Below are positions 1 through 7,397 of a DNA stretch of 24,019 bases, in pieces. The number at the start of each line of letters is the position of its first letter. The first letter of the stretch is position 1. Location of the stretch: assembly GCA_041690535.1 (NCBI GenBank), contig JAWLHA010000061.1, positions 1-24,019 on the forward strand, read 5' to 3'. A program made the position numbers and the translations under genes. This DNA comes from JAWLHA01 sp041690535. GTDB taxonomy: Bacteria; Pseudomonadota; Gammaproteobacteria; Thiohalomonadales; Thiohalomonadaceae. The notes beneath the pieces were generated by a model. The model was given only the letters and a program-made list of their open reading frames with translations. It did not search any database and had not been told where the DNA came from.

Positions 1-99
1 GTGAATACATCCCTGTACGCTCGACGGCCGCGTCCATGCGGCCGACGACCTGCTTTCAAGGACTTACATCGCTCTTGGGTAAGTATGCGTTTACCCTGG
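1..99 (+). repeat. Dispersed palindromic repeat, copy A (truncated by window edge)
   Basis: This is the right-hand part of the MITE-like repeat seen in full at 2735-3002 and 21599-21816, in the same orientation. It shares the segment after GTGAATAC, the CTGCTTTCAAGGACTTACAT block (50-69) and the right terminus TATGCGTTTACCCTG (84-98). Compared with the other copies, about 50 bp of the centre is missing. As a result the inner arms CGGCCGC (25-31) and GCGGCCG (38-44) form a tight 7-bp hairpin with a 6-nt loop. The left end lies outside the window, so its target duplication cannot be checked. By analogy with copies B and D, it should be GCAACTCCG (100-108). Confidence 0.85.
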
Positions 100-163
100 G
101 CAACTCCGTGCACACCGCCCCAGGGGGGCGCATACCTGCATCAGGGCCCCCGGAAACCCCCGT

Positions 164-586
164 TCAGTGTTTGGGCGTAGCCTGCTCCTTCTGCGCAGGC
201 TCGAACTTCAGTGCGACCGAATTGATGCAGTAGCGCAAACCGGTGGGCGGCGGTCCGTCATTGAAGACGTGGCCGAGGTGTGAGTCACACCGTTTGCAGC
301 GCACTTCGGTTCGAACCATCCCGTGGCTGCGATCGGTCTGCTCCTCCACCGCATCCGGCGCCAGCGGTGCCCAGAAGCTGGGCCAGCCGCTCCCCGATGC
401 GTACTTCTGCTCCGAGCTGAAGAGGGGTTGCCCACAGGCCACGCAGTGAAAGATCCCCGGCTCCTTCAGGGCGTAATACTCACCCGTGAAGGGCCGTTCG
501 GTGCCCGCCTCCCGGGTCACGTGGTACTGCTCGGGCGTCAGCTCCGCCTTCCACTCCGCCTCGCTCTTCTGAACTTTCCTGCTCAT
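164..586 (-). CDS. msrB: Peptide-methionine (R)-S-oxide reductase MsrB
   Basis: This 140-aa protein reduces the R epimer of methionine sulfoxide in oxidised proteins. The whole length is a single MsrB domain. Visible hallmarks are two zinc CxxC pairs (C48/C51 and C97/C100), the GWPSF substrate-pocket motif (67-71), the CDSHLGHVFNDGP stretch (100-112) and the catalytic RYCINS (C120). The usual resolving cysteine of SGCGWPSF is replaced by Ser66 (SGSGWPSF), so regeneration cannot use that Cys pair and probably relies on direct reduction by thioredoxin or another thiol. There is no signal peptide, so it is cytoplasmic. An AGGAG ribosome site precedes the ATG. The gene starts 15 nt after the stop of the upstream GspE-like ATPase on the same strand, so the two are probably cotranscribed. 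The family call is very secure. Confidence 0.96.
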   Translation of the reverse strand: MSRKVQKSEAEWKAELTPEQYHVTREAGTERPFTGEYYALKEPGIFHCVACGQPLFSSEQKYASGSGWPSFWAPLAPDAVEEQTDRSHGMVRTEVRCKRCDSHLGHVFNDGPPPTGLRYCINSVALKFEPAQKEQATPKH

Positions 587-601
587 GGCTCCGACTCCTG
601 G

Positions 602-1903
602 TCAGGTGCTCGCAATCTGATCGGTGAGGTGGCGGGGTCCCCCGAAACTGCCCATGGCCCGCAGCTCCTGGACACTGGTAAGCCCCCCTGCCAGTTTGAC
701 CAGCCCGTCGCTCAGCAGGAACACATGCCCCCGCCGCGCAAGGCTGGTGTGGATCGCATGCTCATCGGCATGACGCAAAATGAGGTCGTAGTCCTCGTCG
801 GCGATGCGCCACAACTCGAACACCCCGGTGCGTCCCAGATAGCCGATCCCGCTGCAGCGGTCGCAACCCACCGGGTACCAGACCCGCTCCGGGGCGTCGA
901 ACCCCAGGCAGGCCAGCCAACTGACGTCACGCTCGGCAGGCGCTCGGGCCTCCTTGCAGTGGGGGCAGAGGGTGCGGACCAGCCGCTGGGTGACCACCAT
1001 GGTCAGCTCCGAGGCGATCTCGTGGTCACGCAGACCAAAGTTGCGCAGCACCGTTACCACCCCCACCGCATCGCGGCTGTGCAGGGTACTCATGAGGACC
1101 CGCCCGCTCGCGGCGGCATTGATCGCCGCGCGGGCGGAGGCCTCATCCCGGATTTCTCCCAGCAGCATGTAATCGGGATCGAGCCGCAGCATCGATTTGA
1201 CCCCGGAGGCAAAGTCCAGTCCATGGGTGCGATCCACCTGGATCTGATTGACCCCCTCGATCTGGTACTCCACCGGGTCCTCGATGGTGACGATATTCCG
1301 CTCGTGCACCTTCAGCACGTGCAGCAGGGCATAGAGCGTGGTGGTCTTGCCGCTCCCGGTGGGGCCGGCCACGAGGAACATGCCGTTGATGTTGTCCACC
1401 CACTCCTGGATGTGTTCCAGGTCGCGATCATGCAACCCCAGCTCCTCCAGTCGGTGTCGGACCCGGTAGGGCTCGAGGAGTCGGATGGCCATCTTGTCCC
1501 CCGCCAGGCAGGGCGCGACGGTGATCCGCAGATCGAGCTCCTCCTCGTCCACATAGCAGGTAACCCGCCCCTCCTCAGGAGCGAAGGCCGCCATGGGGTT
1601 GAGCCGCGCCATGGTCTTGAGCTGGTTGACTAACCTCACCGCCTCCGGGTGGGGGAGCAGGGCCACATCGTGCACCACCCCATCGATGCGAAAGCGGATG
1701 AGTAGGCCACTGCTCTGGGGGTCGAGGTGAATGTCCGTCGCGCGCTCCCGGCGCGCATCGCGCAACACCGCCACCGCCTCCGGGCGGTGCTCCTCCCCCA
1801 CCGATTCAGTGGCGGTACTGAGGGTCGCCACCAGGTCCGTGGCCAAGTGATCCCGCAGCGGCCGCGGCAGTTCCCCGGCACTCTCCTGTTCACTCTGGGG
1901 CAC
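602..1903 (-). CDS. Short GspE/PilB-like secretion-type ATPase
   Basis: A cytoplasmic P-loop ATPase of the GspE/PulE/PilB family, which powers type II secretion or type IV pilus assembly. Counting from the GTG at 1903, it shows Walker A GPTGSGKT (180-187), an Asp box around VTIEDPVEYQ (205-214), Walker B YMLLGEIRDE (245-254), His box STLHSRD (272-278) and the zinc tetracysteine of GspE/PilB proteins (C313, C316, C347, C350). At about 433 aa it is shorter than usual GspE/PilB proteins (roughly 500-570 aa). Only about 50 residues precede the first recognisable core motif (ATDIHLDP), so the N1 docking domain appears to be absent. No other secretion or pilus gene is nearby. An upstream GTG at 1909 overlaps the Shine-Dalgarno GGAGGTGA, so the GTG at 1903, spaced 5 nt from GGAGG, is the better start. 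The exact machine it serves is unknown. Confidence 0.88.
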   Translation of the reverse strand: MPQSEQESAGELPRPLRDHLATDLVATLSTATESVGEEHRPEAVAVLRDARRERATDIHLDPQSSGLLIRFRIDGVVHDVALLPHPEAVRLVNQLKTMARLNPMAAFAPEEGRVTCYVDEEELDLRITVAPCLAGDKMAIRLLEPYRVRHRLEELGLHDRDLEHIQEWVDNINGMFLVAGPTGSGKTTTLYALLHVLKVHERNIVTIEDPVEYQIEGVNQIQVDRTHGLDFASGVKSMLRLDPDYMLLGEIRDEASARAAINAAASGRVLMSTLHSRDAVGVVTVLRNFGLRDHEIASELTMVVTQRLVRTLCPHCKEARAPAERDVSWLACLGFDAPERVWYPVGCDRCSGIGYLGRTGVFELWRIADEDYDLILRHADEHAIHTSLARRGHVFLLSDGLVKLAGGLTSVQELRAMGSFGGPRHLTDQIAST

Positions 1904-1945
1904 GCTCACCTCCGTGAATGGCGTTGACGTGTGTTTTGTCGCCCG

Positions 1946-1969
1946 ATCTGGGGCCGTGGCGCCCCAGAT
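1946..1969 (-). promoter_or_regulatory. Perfect hairpin in the leader of the GspE-like gene
   Basis: The arms ATCTGGGGC (1946-1954) and GCCCCAGAT (1961-1969) are perfectly complementary over 9 bp, with a 6-nt loop. The hairpin lies about 43 nt upstream of the GTG at 1903. No T-run follows on either strand, so it does not look like an intrinsic terminator. It could be a protein-binding operator or an mRNA leader structure. Its function is unknown. Confidence 0.4.
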
Positions 1970-2297
1970 GCTCGGCCGCTCGCCCCTGCCTCGCGCCCGG
2001 CCATCCGATGTTCAGGGGGTCGCCCCCACGAAGCACGGGGCAGTCTGCATTCGGATTGGCTGCAGTGCGCATGCATGGGCTGGCATGGCTGCGCTTAACT
2101 GTATATAGCCCGGTTCAGCCAATCCACTCACTGCAGCGCGCAGGGATGCGGCGAGCGGGGGCGAACAACTGCATCCGCCACAACAGCGTCCAAACGCCCG
2201 CGTCGAACAGTGCGGAGAAATGCGGGCTAGACTTCAGTGCGGCGGTACAGCCGGGGCGCGCATACCGCCCCGTTTGCGACCCAAGGGAGGGTGAACG
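1970..2297. other. Divergent intergenic region between GspE-like gene and DoxX gene
   Basis: About 330 nt separate the divergent starts, and no gene is credible here. Open frames across it have no family resemblance and no good ribosome site. The short AT-richer stretch around TTAACTGTATATAG (2095-2108) is the only promoter-like patch, but I cannot assign paired -35/-10 boxes with confidence. Upstream of doxX the arms GGCGGTA (2241-2247) and TACCGCC (2263-2269) form a 7-bp inverted repeat that could be an operator. Confidence 0.4.
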
Positions 2298-2693
2298 ATG
2301 CGCCAGGACCTGGCCGATGACGTGGGCAAACTGATTCTGCGGCTCACCCTCGGAATTCTCTTTCTGCTTCACGGCATCGCCAAGCTGAGAGGGGGGGTTG
2401 GCGGCATTCAGGGCATGCTCGAGGCGCAGGGGCTGCCGGCCATACTGGCCTACGGCGCCTACCTGGGCGAGGTGCTGGGGCCCGCTCTCCTGCTGTTGGG
2501 ATGGTACGCGCGGGTGGGGGCGGGACTCATCGCCATCAACATGCTGTTCGCCATCGGGCTGGCCAGCCGCGACCAGTTGCTGCAGCTGAACGAGTTCGGC
2601 GGCTGGGCGCTGGAGCTCGAGGGCATGTTCCTGTTCACCGCCATCGCCCTCATCTTCACCGGCCCGGGCCGGTTCGGAATCAACGAGCGCTGA
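2298..2693 (+). CDS. DoxX family inner-membrane protein
   Basis: A 131-aa integral membrane protein of the DoxX/YqjF family. Four hydrophobic segments are visible, near residues 10-27, 47-68, 71-88 and 106-124. Family features are the N-terminal LRLTLGILFLLHGIAKL stretch, the AYLGEVLGPALLLLGW region after helix 2, and a short charged C-terminus (GPGRFGINER). DoxX proteins are quinone-related or redox-associated membrane proteins whose biochemical role is usually unknown, and some act with thiol or oxidative stress systems. A strong AGGGAGG ribosome site (2284-2290) sits 7 nt before the ATG, which fixes the start. It is a single-gene unit: the upstream gene is divergent and the downstream efflux operon is convergent, with a repeat element in between. 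The family call is secure and the function is not. Confidence 0.9.
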   Translation: MRQDLADDVGKLILRLTLGILFLLHGIAKLRGGVGGIQGMLEAQGLPAILAYGAYLGEVLGPALLLLGWYARVGAGLIAINMLFAIGLASRDQLLQLNEFGGWALELEGMFLFTAIALIFTGPGRFGINER

Positions 2694-2725
2694 CAGGGAC
2701 GAGGGCGAAGGGCTGCGAGCATTTT

Positions 2726-2734
2726 CATACCAAG
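2726..2734. repeat. 9-bp target-site duplication, left of repeat copy B
   Basis: CATACCAAG occurs here directly before the left end of repeat copy B and again at 3003-3011 directly after its right end, identical in all nine bases and in direct orientation. This is the footprint expected of transposition with a 9-bp staggered cut. Confidence 0.8.
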
Positions 2735-3002
2735 TAGGGTAAACGCATACTCACGTCGCGGCCGTGCTGTGAGCGATGTAACTCCTTGAAAGCAGGTACG
2801 CTGTGAATACGACCGACATGGATGTCGGGAGTGAAGATTATGCAGGAGCAATCATCTTTCATCCCTGTACGCTCGACGGCCGCGGCCGCTCCGGGCGTCC
2901 TGCCCTCCGGCGGCATAAGTGCGTCCCTGCACCAATCCATGCGGCCGTCGACCTGCTTTCAAGGAGTTACATCGCTCTTGGGTAAGTATGCGTTTACCCT
3001 GC
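2735..3002 (+). mobile_element. MITE-like palindromic element, copy B (full length, 268 bp)
   Basis: The ends are inverted: AGGGTAAACGCATACTCAC (2736-2754) matches the complement of GTAAGTATGCGTTTACCCT (2982-3000), with one mismatch. Inside lies a perfect 27-bp inverted repeat (2771-2797 with 2951-2977) and a third, inner pair, CTCGACGGCCGC (2872-2883) with GCGGCCGTCGAC (2941-2952). The single strand could therefore fold into a long tiered stem. It has no room for a transposase. Relative to copy D it carries an extra 50 bp (2811-2860), which includes a hairpin CCGACAT-GG-ATGTCGG (2813-2828). It sits between the convergent doxX and RND genes and is flanked by the duplication CATACCAAG. I read it as a non-autonomous element mobilised in trans. 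Confidence 0.85.
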
Positions 3003-3011
3003 CATACCAAG
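3003..3011. repeat. 9-bp target-site duplication, right of repeat copy B
   Basis: This is the second copy of CATACCAAG, directly after the right end of the element and identical to 2726-2734. Confidence 0.8.
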
Positions 3012-3016
3012 ACAGC

Positions 3017-3029
3017 GTCGCGAGGCGAC
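3017..3029 (-). terminator. Small hairpin downstream of the RND permease
   Basis: GTCGC (3017-3021) and GCGAC (3025-3029) form a compact 5-bp stem with a 3-nt loop, 22 nt past the permease stop on the minus strand. It is followed by only a weakly T-rich stretch (GCTGTCTTGG), so a terminator role is tentative. The larger stem of the adjacent repeat may contribute. Confidence 0.25.
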
Positions 3030-3051
3030 ACATCCCCTCTTATCCTCTTCC

Positions 3052-6000
3052 CTAATCCGTGAGCCTGCGCATCACCCTCCCCGCATCGTCGAGGATGAGA
3101 TAGAGACTCGGGATCAGCACCAACGTGATGGCGGTGGCGAACAGGATGCCGTAGCCGAGGGAGATGGCCATGGGAATCATGAAGCGCGCCTGACGGGAGG
3201 TCTCGAAGATCATCGGGGCGAGACCGCCGAAGGTGGTGAGGGTGGTGAGCAGAATGGGGCGGAAGCGCCGCACCCCGGCGCTGACGATGGCGTCGAACGC
3301 GATCACCCCTTCGCGGCGCCGTGCGTTGGCGTAATCGATCATCACCAGGGCATCGTTCACCACCACCCCGCCCAGGGCGATGATCCCCATGATGCTCACC
3401 AGGCTGAGGTTATACCCCATGATCAGGTGCCCCAGGATGGCCCCCACCACTCCGAAGGGGATGGCGGTCATGACGATGATCGGCTGGACGTAGCTGCGGA
3501 ACGGCACCGCCAGCAGGGCGAAGATGACCACCAGCGCCAGGGTGACATTGGTGAAGAAACTCTGCACTGCATCACGCATGCTTGCCTGGCGCCCCTCGAA
3601 GCTGTAGGCCAGCCCGGGAAAATCACGCAGCAGGTGGGGCAAGACCGTCTCCTTGACGCCCGCCAGCACCCGGGAGGTCTCGGCGATGGGCTCCACGTTG
3701 GCGGTGACCAGTACCGTGCGCCGGCCGTTGCGCCGGGAGATGGAGGTGTAGGCACGGCTGGGCTCGAATTCGGCGATCTGCGCCAGGGGCACATAGCCCC
3801 CGGAGGCGGTGCGAATGAGCAGCGTCTCGATGTCGTACACCCGCTGGCGCTCCGCTTCGGGCAAGCGTGCGATCACCTTCACCTCGTCACTGCCGCGCAG
3901 CTGACGCAGCACCTCGGCGCCGTAAAAGGCGTGGCGGATCTGGTTGCCCACCTCCCCGGCGGTCAGCCCGAGGCTGCGGGCCTCTTCCGTCAGGCGGAAG
4001 TCGAACTGCCGCTTGCCGGGTGTAAAGCCGTCATCGATGTCCTTGGCGTTGCTGAACAAGGCCAGCCGTTCGGCCAGCGCCGCGCTGGCCCGGTCCAGCA
4101 CCGCCACATCGGTGTGGCTCAACTCCACGCTGATGGCGGCTCCGCCGCCGGGCCCACCGCGGTCGGACTCGAAGCGCAGCGATTCGGTCCCGGGAAGGAC
4201 GCCCACCTTCTCGCGCCACAGCCGGGAGACCTCGCCGGTGCTGATGGGCCGCTCCCCCGCCGGGCGCAGGTAGGCCCGCACGGAGATGGTGTTCTCCTCC
4301 ACCACCGCGCGCACCCCGGTGCTGAGCCGCTCCCCCCCGTGCTCCGCAATCACCTCCTCCACCGCCTCGACCAGCCGGTCCCGCACTGCGAGCACCCGCT
4401 CCCGGGGACTGCCCACCGGCACGGTGGCGCTGGCGGAGGCGCGGTCCGACTCCACGACAGGCATGAGGATGAAGCCCATCCGCCCGCTGGCCGGGATGGC
4501 CACCACCACCGCCAGCAACGCCACCGCCGAGGCGGTGGTCAGGTAGCGGTGGGTCACCGCCGCAGTGAGCAGCGGCCGGTACCAGCGCTCGACGAAGCGG
4601 GAGAAGGCATCGCTGAAGCGCTGCTGGCGCACGTGCACGGCTTCGCCCCAGCGGGTGGCCCGCCGGTCTTTGAGATGGGCCAGATGGGTGGGGAGAATGA
4701 ACAGCGCCTCCACCCAGGAGATGAGGAACACCGTGCCGACCACCAGCGGAATCGCCGCCCAGATCTGGCCAAAGGCGCCGGGGATGAACAGCATCGGCAT
4801 GAACGCCACCACGTTGGTGAGGATGGCGAAGGTCACCGGTACTGCGATGTCGCGGGCCCCCTGGATGGCGGACTCGATGAGCCCCATGCCCCGCTGGCGA
4901 TACTCGTAGATGTTCTCGCCGGCGATGATGGCGTCATCCACCACGATGCCCAAGGCGATGATGAACGCGAAGAGGGAGATCATGTTGATGGAGACATCCA
5001 TGCCAGGCAGGAACAGCAGTGCCCCCAGGAACGAGACGGGGATCCCCACGGTCACCCAGAAGGCCAGCTTGAACTCCAGAAACAGACTCAGGAGCACCAG
5101 CACCAGCAGGAGCCCGATGAATCCGTTCTTCAGCAGCAGGCGCAACCGTTCGAGGTAGACCTCCGAGTCATCCTCCTCGATGGTGGCCTGGATCTGGGGG
5201 GGAAGGCCGGCCACCAGATCGGGCAGCGCCGCCCGCACCGCCTCGGCAACGCTCACCGGGGTCTGATCCCCCACCCGATAGACGCTCACCCCGATGGAGG
5301 GAGCCCCGTTGTAGGTGCCGACGCGGTGGCTGTCGGCGAAGCCTTCGCTCACCCGGGCGATGTCGCCGAGACGCAGCAGCACGCCCCCCTCACCGCTCAC
5401 CAGGGGCAACTGGGCGAACTCCCGCGCCCACTGGCGCCGCTCCTTCACCCGCAGCAGGATTTCCCCAGCGCCGGTCTCCACCCGGCCGCCGGCCCGGTCG
5501 ATAGCCATGGCCCGCACACTCTGGGCCACCGCCTCAAGGGTAAGTCCGTAGGCACGCAGGTCCGCCTCGGCGATCTCGATGTGCACCTCCAGCGGCCGCG
5601 CCCCTTCCAGCTCCACCTGGGTGATGCCGGGCTGCTGCAGCAACCCCTCGCGGATCTGCTGGGCGGCGCGGTAGAGGGCTATTTCATCCACCGCCCCGTG
5701 CACCTGGATGTCCACCACGCCGTGGCGCCGGGTGCTGAGGGTCACTTGGGGACGCTCGGCCTCCACCGGCAGGGTCGTGATGCGCCCCACGGCCTGCTGC
5801 ACGTCCTGCCACACCTTCTGCCGGTCGGCACCGGCGAGCAGTTCCACGCGGACCGAGGCGCTACCCTCCGAGGCGGTGGAGCGCACCTGATCCACCCCGT
5901 CGAGAGCCCGCACCGCCTCCTCCACCGCCAACACCACCCCCTGCTCCACCTCCTCGGGGGTGGCGCCCGGGTAGGCGATGCTCACACTGACCACGTCCAG

Positions 6001-6141
6001 TTCGAAGGCGGGGAACACCTCCTGTCGGATCTTGGTAGACATGAACAACCCGCCAATCAGCAAGGCCAACATGAGCAGGTTGGCGCTGACCCGGTTGTGG
6101 ACCATCCAGGCAATGGGGCCGCCATGCAGCGAACGGCTCAT
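3052..6141 (-). CDS. RND (HAE1-type) multidrug efflux permease
   Basis: A 1029-aa inner-membrane proton-driven exporter of the AcrB/MexB superfamily, the usual length for an RND permease. The N-terminal helix (about 13-34) is followed by a large porter domain starting VFPAFELDVVSVSIAYPGATPEEVE. A hydrophobic block at about 338-500 carries the TM4 aspartate pair (ALGIVVDDAI, D402/D403) needed for proton relay. A second periplasmic loop (about 565-850) and a C-terminal six-helix block follow. In TM10 the equivalent of the AcrB relay lysine (K940) is asparagine (VVVNDALVMIDYAN, N929), a substitution I associate with a subset of HAE1 pumps. Its ATG overlaps the adaptor stop (ATGA, 6138-6141), showing translational coupling. 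It is the last gene of an outer-membrane factor, adaptor, permease operon. The substrate cannot be predicted. Confidence 0.96.
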   Translation of the reverse strand: MSRSLHGGPIAWMVHNRVSANLLMLALLIGGLFMSTKIRQEVFPAFELDVVSVSIAYPGATPEEVEQGVVLAVEEAVRALDGVDQVRSTASEGSASVRVELLAGADRQKVWQDVQQAVGRITTLPVEAERPQVTLSTRRHGVVDIQVHGAVDEIALYRAAQQIREGLLQQPGITQVELEGARPLEVHIEIAEADLRAYGLTLEAVAQSVRAMAIDRAGGRVETGAGEILLRVKERRQWAREFAQLPLVSGEGGVLLRLGDIARVSEGFADSHRVGTYNGAPSIGVSVYRVGDQTPVSVAEAVRAALPDLVAGLPPQIQATIEEDDSEVYLERLRLLLKNGFIGLLLVLVLLSLFLEFKLAFWVTVGIPVSFLGALLFLPGMDVSINMISLFAFIIALGIVVDDAIIAGENIYEYRQRGMGLIESAIQGARDIAVPVTFAILTNVVAFMPMLFIPGAFGQIWAAIPLVVGTVFLISWVEALFILPTHLAHLKDRRATRWGEAVHVRQQRFSDAFSRFVERWYRPLLTAAVTHRYLTTASAVALLAVVVAIPASGRMGFILMPVVESDRASASATVPVGSPRERVLAVRDRLVEAVEEVIAEHGGERLSTGVRAVVEENTISVRAYLRPAGERPISTGEVSRLWREKVGVLPGTESLRFESDRGGPGGGAAISVELSHTDVAVLDRASAALAERLALFSNAKDIDDGFTPGKRQFDFRLTEEARSLGLTAGEVGNQIRHAFYGAEVLRQLRGSDEVKVIARLPEAERQRVYDIETLLIRTASGGYVPLAQIAEFEPSRAYTSISRRNGRRTVLVTANVEPIAETSRVLAGVKETVLPHLLRDFPGLAYSFEGRQASMRDAVQSFFTNVTLALVVIFALLAVPFRSYVQPIIVMTAIPFGVVGAILGHLIMGYNLSLVSIMGIIALGGVVVNDALVMIDYANARRREGVIAFDAIVSAGVRRFRPILLTTLTTFGGLAPMIFETSRQARFMIPMAISLGYGILFATAITLVLIPSLYLILDDAGRVMRRLTD

Positions 6142-7397
6142 GGCACCTGCCTCTCGCCGTCGGCGCGCGGCTCGGTCCCCCCGACCGGCACGCTGCCCTC
6201 CCGGGGGGCCACGGGCGCGGGCGGCTCCCCGGCCACGCGCAGGGCCATTCCCTCCACCGGTACTCCCAGATCACTGGTGACGAGCCGCTCACCCGGGGCC
6301 AGCCCGTCGGCCACGTAGACCTCCCGGGAGCCGCGGTAGACCACGGCCACCGGCCGCACCGCCAACCGACCGTCGGGGGCCATCACCCAGACGGTGTTGC
6401 CATCGCGCAGCCAAGCCGGGTCGAGAGCGAACACCCCGGGAAGGGCCCGCCCCTCGATCTCCCCCCGCAGGAAAGCGCCGAGCAGCAGACGCGGCGAATC
6501 CGGCGCCCCGCTCCCCAGCGGATCGGGGACGCTCACCAGCAACCGCGCCATGCGCCCTTTTTCATCCAGATCGCCGCGCAGGCGGATTACCTGCCCCTCC
6601 CGATAGATCTGCGGGCCCCACACCTGAGGATGATAGAGCCGGACCCGGGCGCCCGGGGTCTCCATCCACTGCAGGCTGGCGGCCGGAACCGCCAGCTCCA
6701 CCCAGAACGTGTCCGTGTCGGCCAACTCGGCCAGGGTGCTGCCGCTGCCTACCCGGGTGCCGAGGTCCACACCGCGCTCCAACACCAGGGCGTTGAAGGG
6801 CGTGCGCACCACGGTGCGCTTCAGGTTCAGCTCCGCCTCCGCCAGCCCCGCCTCGGCCGAGGCCACCGCCGCCCGGGCGGTCTCCAGCTGAGGTTCGCGC
6901 AGGATGAGGCCGCGCTGATCGGCGGTGACCTCATCGCCCAGCAAGGCAAACTCCTGCTCGGCCACGGCACGGCGCCCCTGCTCCAACCGCAGCTCGGCCC
7001 GCGCGCGGGTCAAGTCACTGCGCCGCTGGCGCACGGCCAGCTCGTAATCGGCCGGATCGATGCGCAGCAGCAGCTCCCCCTTCTCCAGAAGCGCGCCGGG
7101 CTCGAACCCCGCGCCGATGCTCTGCACCTCGCCGGCCACCCGGGATTGGAGGCTGACCCGGCGGGCAGCCTGCACCGTCCCCCAGGCCTCGATGGTAATG
7201 GGGCGGTCGGCCGGCGTTACCGTCACCACCTCCACCAGGCGGGCGGCACGGGGCGGGGGGCTGCGTTGTGCCTTGGTCACGCTGCCCATCATGTAAGCGA
7301 CGATGGCCCCCGCCACCAGCAGGACGGCCAGCGCGGGCAGGGCTGCCATCAGGTGCCTGCCCCAGCGGGGCTTCGATTCGGGATTGGATTGGGTCAT
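6138..7397 (-). CDS. RND efflux periplasmic adaptor (membrane fusion protein)
   Basis: A 419-aa HlyD/AcrA-type adaptor linking the RND permease to the outer-membrane channel. One N-terminal membrane segment (about 17-38) anchors it, and no lipobox is visible. The barrel-sandwich (lipoyl) half-motif WGTVQAARRVSLQSRVAGEV (72-91) precedes GALLEKGELLLRIDPADYE. A coiled-coil hairpin rich in A, E, R and L follows (about 120-195), and then the second lipoyl half, LKRTVVRTPFNALVLERGV. The C-terminal third holds the beta-barrel and membrane-proximal domains (VWVMAPDGRLAVRPVAV, DGLAPGERLVTSDL). It starts inside the end of the outer-membrane factor gene (ATGA at 7394-7397) and itself overlaps the permease start, so all three subunits should be translated together. 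Confidence 0.95.
   Translation of the reverse strand: MTQSNPESKPRWGRHLMAALPALAVLLVAGAIVAYMMGSVTKAQRSPPPRAARLVEVVTVTPADRPITIEAWGTVQAARRVSLQSRVAGEVQSIGAGFEPGALLEKGELLLRIDPADYELAVRQRRSDLTRARAELRLEQGRRAVAEQEFALLGDEVTADQRGLILREPQLETARAAVASAEAGLAEAELNLKRTVVRTPFNALVLERGVDLGTRVGSGSTLAELADTDTFWVELAVPAASLQWMETPGARVRLYHPQVWGPQIYREGQVIRLRGDLDEKGRMARLLVSVPDPLGSGAPDSPRLLLGAFLRGEIEGRALPGVFALDPAWLRDGNTVWVMAPDGRLAVRPVAVVYRGSREVYVADGLAPGERLVTSDLGVPVEGMALRVAGEPPAPVAPREGSVPVGGTEPRADGERQVP

Noticed and set aside
323..1633. A 436-codon open frame opposite msrB and the GspE-like gene
   Set aside because: It is a mirror frame of two well-recognised genes, with no family motif.
1918..2334. A 138-codon plus-strand frame spanning the doxX upstream region
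   Set aside because: It overlaps the doxX start, has no ribosome site and no recognisable domain. Composition looks non-coding.
3427..6318. A 963-codon open frame on the plus strand opposite the RND permease and adaptor
   Set aside because: It is antisense to two unmistakable efflux genes. The product is a His/Gly/Pro-rich low-complexity chain typical of mirror frames in GC-rich DNA.
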